Shown in pieces: positions 62,155 through 64,000 of a stretch of 64,000 nt of DNA. The position numbers and the translations under genes were made by a program. Below the pieces are notes generated by a model, which was given only the letters and a program-made list of their open reading frames with translations, searched no databases and was not told the origin of the DNA. This DNA comes from an uncultured Eubacteriales bacterium (GTDB lineage: Bacteria; Bacillota; Clostridia; Oscillospirales; Oscillospiraceae), in contig UQUO01000005.1 in NCBI GenBank assembly GCA_900544295.1, positions 91,407 to 155,406 of the forward strand. The letters run 5' to 3'. The stretch's first letter is position 1. Each line of letters begins with the position of its first letter.

Positions 62155-63615
62155 TTACTTGTCTTTTTCCATCTTTTTCGGGGCCTTTGCCAGCTCGGGC
62201 GGCTGTTTCTCCTTCCACTCGTCCAGCAAAGTCATGATCTGCTCCTTCATTTTGGCGGGAGTGGCCTCCTTGCCAAAATACTTCTCCAGTTCGGCCATCG
62301 AAATAATCACGCCGCGATCCTCCTTTTTCTTTTCGCTTAATATGCCGTCAATTATATCGCCGTTAAGTTTGCCCTCCTTATCCAGCTCCCGGAGCTGTTT
62401 CGCCTGGGCCAGAGAGGGGGATGCCTGTTCCCCGTCAATGGAAACGGCAATCAGCCTTTGGTTTTTCGGCTTGATATAGGAAAGCTCCACCGCAGGCATG
62501 AAGCCCATCTTTTTATCGTCCACCTTATCCATGAGCTCCGGGACAAGGTGGTTAAGGCGCAGATACCGCATAACCTTTTTATAGTTCATGCCATGCGCCT
62601 CGCCCACAATCTCAACCGAGCGTTTCCCCACATCGCCCTCGGCCACACCTTTCAGCCGGGAGCCCTGGTGCTTGATGTCCTCTACCTCCAGATCCAAAAG
62701 GGCGGCCAGTTCGCTGGGGAGCGTCTGATCCCTCTGCTTGTTGCTGTCCTTCATGGCCTCCACCGCCTCGTGGTCGGTCATATCCCGGACAATAAAGGGC
62801 ATTTCCTCCAGCCCGGCCAGCTCGCTGCCACGGCAGCGGCGATGGCCTGCCACAATCTCATAGCCGTTTCCGTCCTTTTCCGGGCGGGCAAGTCCGGGTA
62901 CCATAACGCCGTTGAGCTTGATGGATGCCACGGTTTCCTGCATTTTGGCATCGTCCCGCACCTTGAACGGATGGGGGCGGAATGTATGGAACGGATGGAG
63001 CTCGGAAAGTTTCAGATAGACCAGCTTTCCCTCCTCAACAGGGCGGGGCGGCGCAGTCGGCTCCGTCACACCCTGCTCCGGGGGAGCGGCCTCCTTTGCG
63101 GGCTTATCCTTTCCGGCATCCGGGGGAACAGGAACGTCGGGAGCTTTCCCGCCACTTCGGGACAATTTGTCTCGTTTGGACGGCTGGGCCTCGCCGGGGG
63201 CCGCCTTGTCAGCCTTAGAGGGGCGGCCCTTGCGGGGCCCGGACTTTTTGGGTTCCTTTTCAGCCTCCGGCCCGGTGCGTTCCGCCTTATCAGACTTAGG
63301 GGGACGGCCCCGGCGCGGCTTTTCGGTTTTCTCGCTTTCAGCGGCAGGACGATCCAGCGCAGGAGCCCCAGCTTCCGGTTCACGGGATGCCTCTGCCTTT
63401 TCCACCTCGGCCCGGGCCGCCTGCCGCTTTTCTGCCATGAGCGCGTCAATCTGCTCCGCAGAGATTACCACATCGACGGGCTCGGCAGGCCCGGCCTGTT
63501 CCGGCGGGTGTTCGGGAACAGCGGCCTCCCCGTGGGCCGGATCAGCCACAGCGGGCGCGGGGGCCTCTTCGATTTTCTGAACCTCGGGGCCCGTGTTCAG
63601 TTTTTCATCTGCCAT
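62155..63615 (-). CDS. ParB/RepB/Spo0J-type protein with AT-hook-like N-terminus
   Basis: A 486-residue protein. Residues 1-190 are low-complexity and contain two AT-hook-like motifs (RRGRPPKSD and RKGRPSKAD). Residues about 200-330 form the ParB nuclease-like/CTP-binding domain: LKLSELHPFHTFRPHPF, IVAGHRRCRGSELAGLEEMP, MKDSNKQRDQTLPSE. Residues about 345-400 are the HTH (IVGEAHGMNYKKVMRYLRLN). Such proteins partition or stabilise the circular ICE. DKLSRS in the linker comes from palindrome copy 13. The ParA gene is expected to the right, outside the window. Confidence 0.88.
   Translation of the reverse strand: MADEKLNTGPEVQKIEEAPAPAVADPAHGEAAVPEHPPEQAGPAEPVDVVISAEQIDALMAEKRQAARAEVEKAEASREPEAGAPALDRPAAESEKTEKPRRGRPPKSDKAERTGPEAEKEPKKSGPRKGRPSKADKAAPGEAQPSKRDKLSRSGGKAPDVPVPPDAGKDKPAKEAAPPEQGVTEPTAPPRPVEEGKLVYLKLSELHPFHTFRPHPFKVRDDAKMQETVASIKLNGVMVPGLARPEKDGNGYEIVAGHRRCRGSELAGLEEMPFIVRDMTDHEAVEAMKDSNKQRDQTLPSELAALLDLEVEDIKHQGSRLKGVAEGDVGKRSVEIVGEAHGMNYKKVMRYLRLNHLVPELMDKVDDKKMGFMPAVELSYIKPKNQRLIAVSIDGEQASPSLAQAKQLRELDKEGKLNGDIIDGILSEKKKEDRGVIISMAELEKYFGKEATPAKMKEQIMTLLDEWKEKQPPELAKAPKKMEKDK
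63155..63177. repeat. ICE palindrome copy 13 (inside coding sequence)
   Basis: Core GGGACA-ATT-TGTCTC, followed by GTTT instead of GAAG. It is read in the ParB linker as DKLSRS. Confidence 0.85.
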
Positions 63616-64000
63616 TCACTAACCTCCTTTTCGTGAAAGTTGCACAATTTTCGAGCCTAAATTTCTGTAATTATTTTTCTACCTCCTTCCGGTCTATCCA
63701 CGCAAAAAAGCCGCCCAAGATAGCACCTGGACGGCTTTCTGCGTAATGTGATAGATCAAATATTATTTTTTTCGGATTGTAGGCTCCGAAAAGCCTTGTA
63801 TTTACAGCGTTCCTAATAAGAAACAATCATAGGGGGTTGGAGGAACTCGCCGTTTTGTTGCTGCGTTTCTTTACGTTGGTGCTGCCTGTTCCACCCCATT
63901 TCTTTGGTCTTGCCCAAAGAAACGGGGTGGAGCCCCAAAGAAAAGCGCTTTTGGGGTGGTGGCGCCCCCGTGAGGTTTCGGGACCCACCCGCCTCTCCCA
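63616..64000. other. 385-nt region upstream of parB
   Basis: There is no gene. It holds the parB leader, a hairpin AGCCGCCCA/TGGACGGCT near 63707-63735 with T-tract on the minus strand (terminator of a gene further right), a poorly conserved AT-rich stretch, and the inverted repeats described at 63891. Confidence 0.5.
63891..63956. repeat. Adjacent long inverted repeats
   Basis: CCACCCC (63891-63897) and TTTCTTTGG (63899-63907) pair with CCAAAGAAA (63914-63922) and GGGGTGG (63924-63930), one mismatch. Directly after come the palindrome AAAAGCGCTTTT (63941-63952) and CCCC/GGGG flanks. Such stem pairs occur at origins of transfer or replication; no proof here. Confidence 0.5.

Larger units (their letters stand above)
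42910..64000. mobile_element. Left part of an integrative and conjugative element, serine-recombinase type
   Basis: A large serine recombinase at the boundary, a relaxase with MobC, type IV secretion genes (PrgI, VirB4, VirB6-like, Maff2, VirD4), PcfB, ArdA, methyltransferases and ParB define an ICE. The left junction is placed near 42910, where homology to the chromosomal solute-binding gene ends. The exact attL core cannot be read without the other end. The ICE continues past 64000. A 13-copy palindrome is confined to this region within the window. Confidence 0.88.

Noticed and set aside
44711..63177. Palindromes as canonical Spo0J parS sites
   Set aside because: The sequence differs entirely from the known parS consensus, and copies sit in and between many genes rather than near parB only.
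42960..64000. Prophage rather than ICE
   Set aside because: There are no capsid, tail or packaging genes; relaxase, VirB4, VirD4 and PrgI define a conjugative element.

Overview
The window reads as a chromosomal segment of a GC-rich, probably spore-forming anaerobic Firmicute, most like the Oscillospiraceae-type Clostridia of the gut. The basis is the gene set (SpoIID-like protein, collagen-like spore-surface-type protein, SLH surface protein, selenium-type molybdenum hydroxylase, DUF2325/DUF3793, DUF1538/PII), strong Shine-Dalgarno sites and consensus sigma-A promoters. Genus cannot be told from this sequence alone.

Positions 1 to about 42.9 kb are host chromosome. In order: an iron-associated DUF2325-DUF3793 pair; a large solute-binding lipoprotein; a GT2-TPR glycosyltransferase; a collagen-like repeat protein; spoIID-like and queA; the lysine/diaminopimelate operon asd-dapA-dapB; an HD protein; an unusual PEP/pyruvate-binding protein; a five-gene operon of zinc-ribbon membrane proteins alternating with lipoproteins; a membrane protein plus separate LuxR-type HTH; two molybdenum hydroxylase systems (three-subunit XdhCBA and a single-chain selenium-dependent-type enzyme with an RnfB-like ferredoxin) around a MobA/MocA-like nucleotidyltransferase; an SLH surface protein; an alanyl-tRNA editing protein; a glycan cluster (GT4, DUF4330, O-antigen-ligase-like, ECF S component); a DUF1538-PII pair; a CsoR-type regulator with its metal P-type ATPase; and a solute-binding lipoprotein gene with an internal deletion.

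From about 42.91 kb to the right edge lies the left part of an integrative and conjugative element (ICE) of the large-serine-recombinase family. It sits in the last codons of the damaged solute-binding gene. Most genes run on the minus strand: recombinase, small ICE proteins, sigma-like factor, relaxase and MobC, PrgI, VirB4, VirB6-like, Maff2, VirD4, PcfB, two DNA methyltransferases, ArdA, a DUF4406-type protein and ParB. An AT-rich cargo of a TetR regulator and a divergent alpha/beta hydrolase is inserted between the sigma-like gene and an XRE regulator. The right end of the ICE lies outside the window.

The most unusual features are in the ICE. A 23-bp palindrome (GGGACA-N3-TGTCYC core) occurs 13 times at gene junctions and inside coding regions. 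Two near-identical promoters carry the everted version of the same half-site between -35 and -10. Four genes appear to start at CTG or ATC after strong ribosome binding sites. The virB4 reading frame is fused to the tail of a DUF4366-type membrane protein, with the usual cell-wall hydrolase missing.
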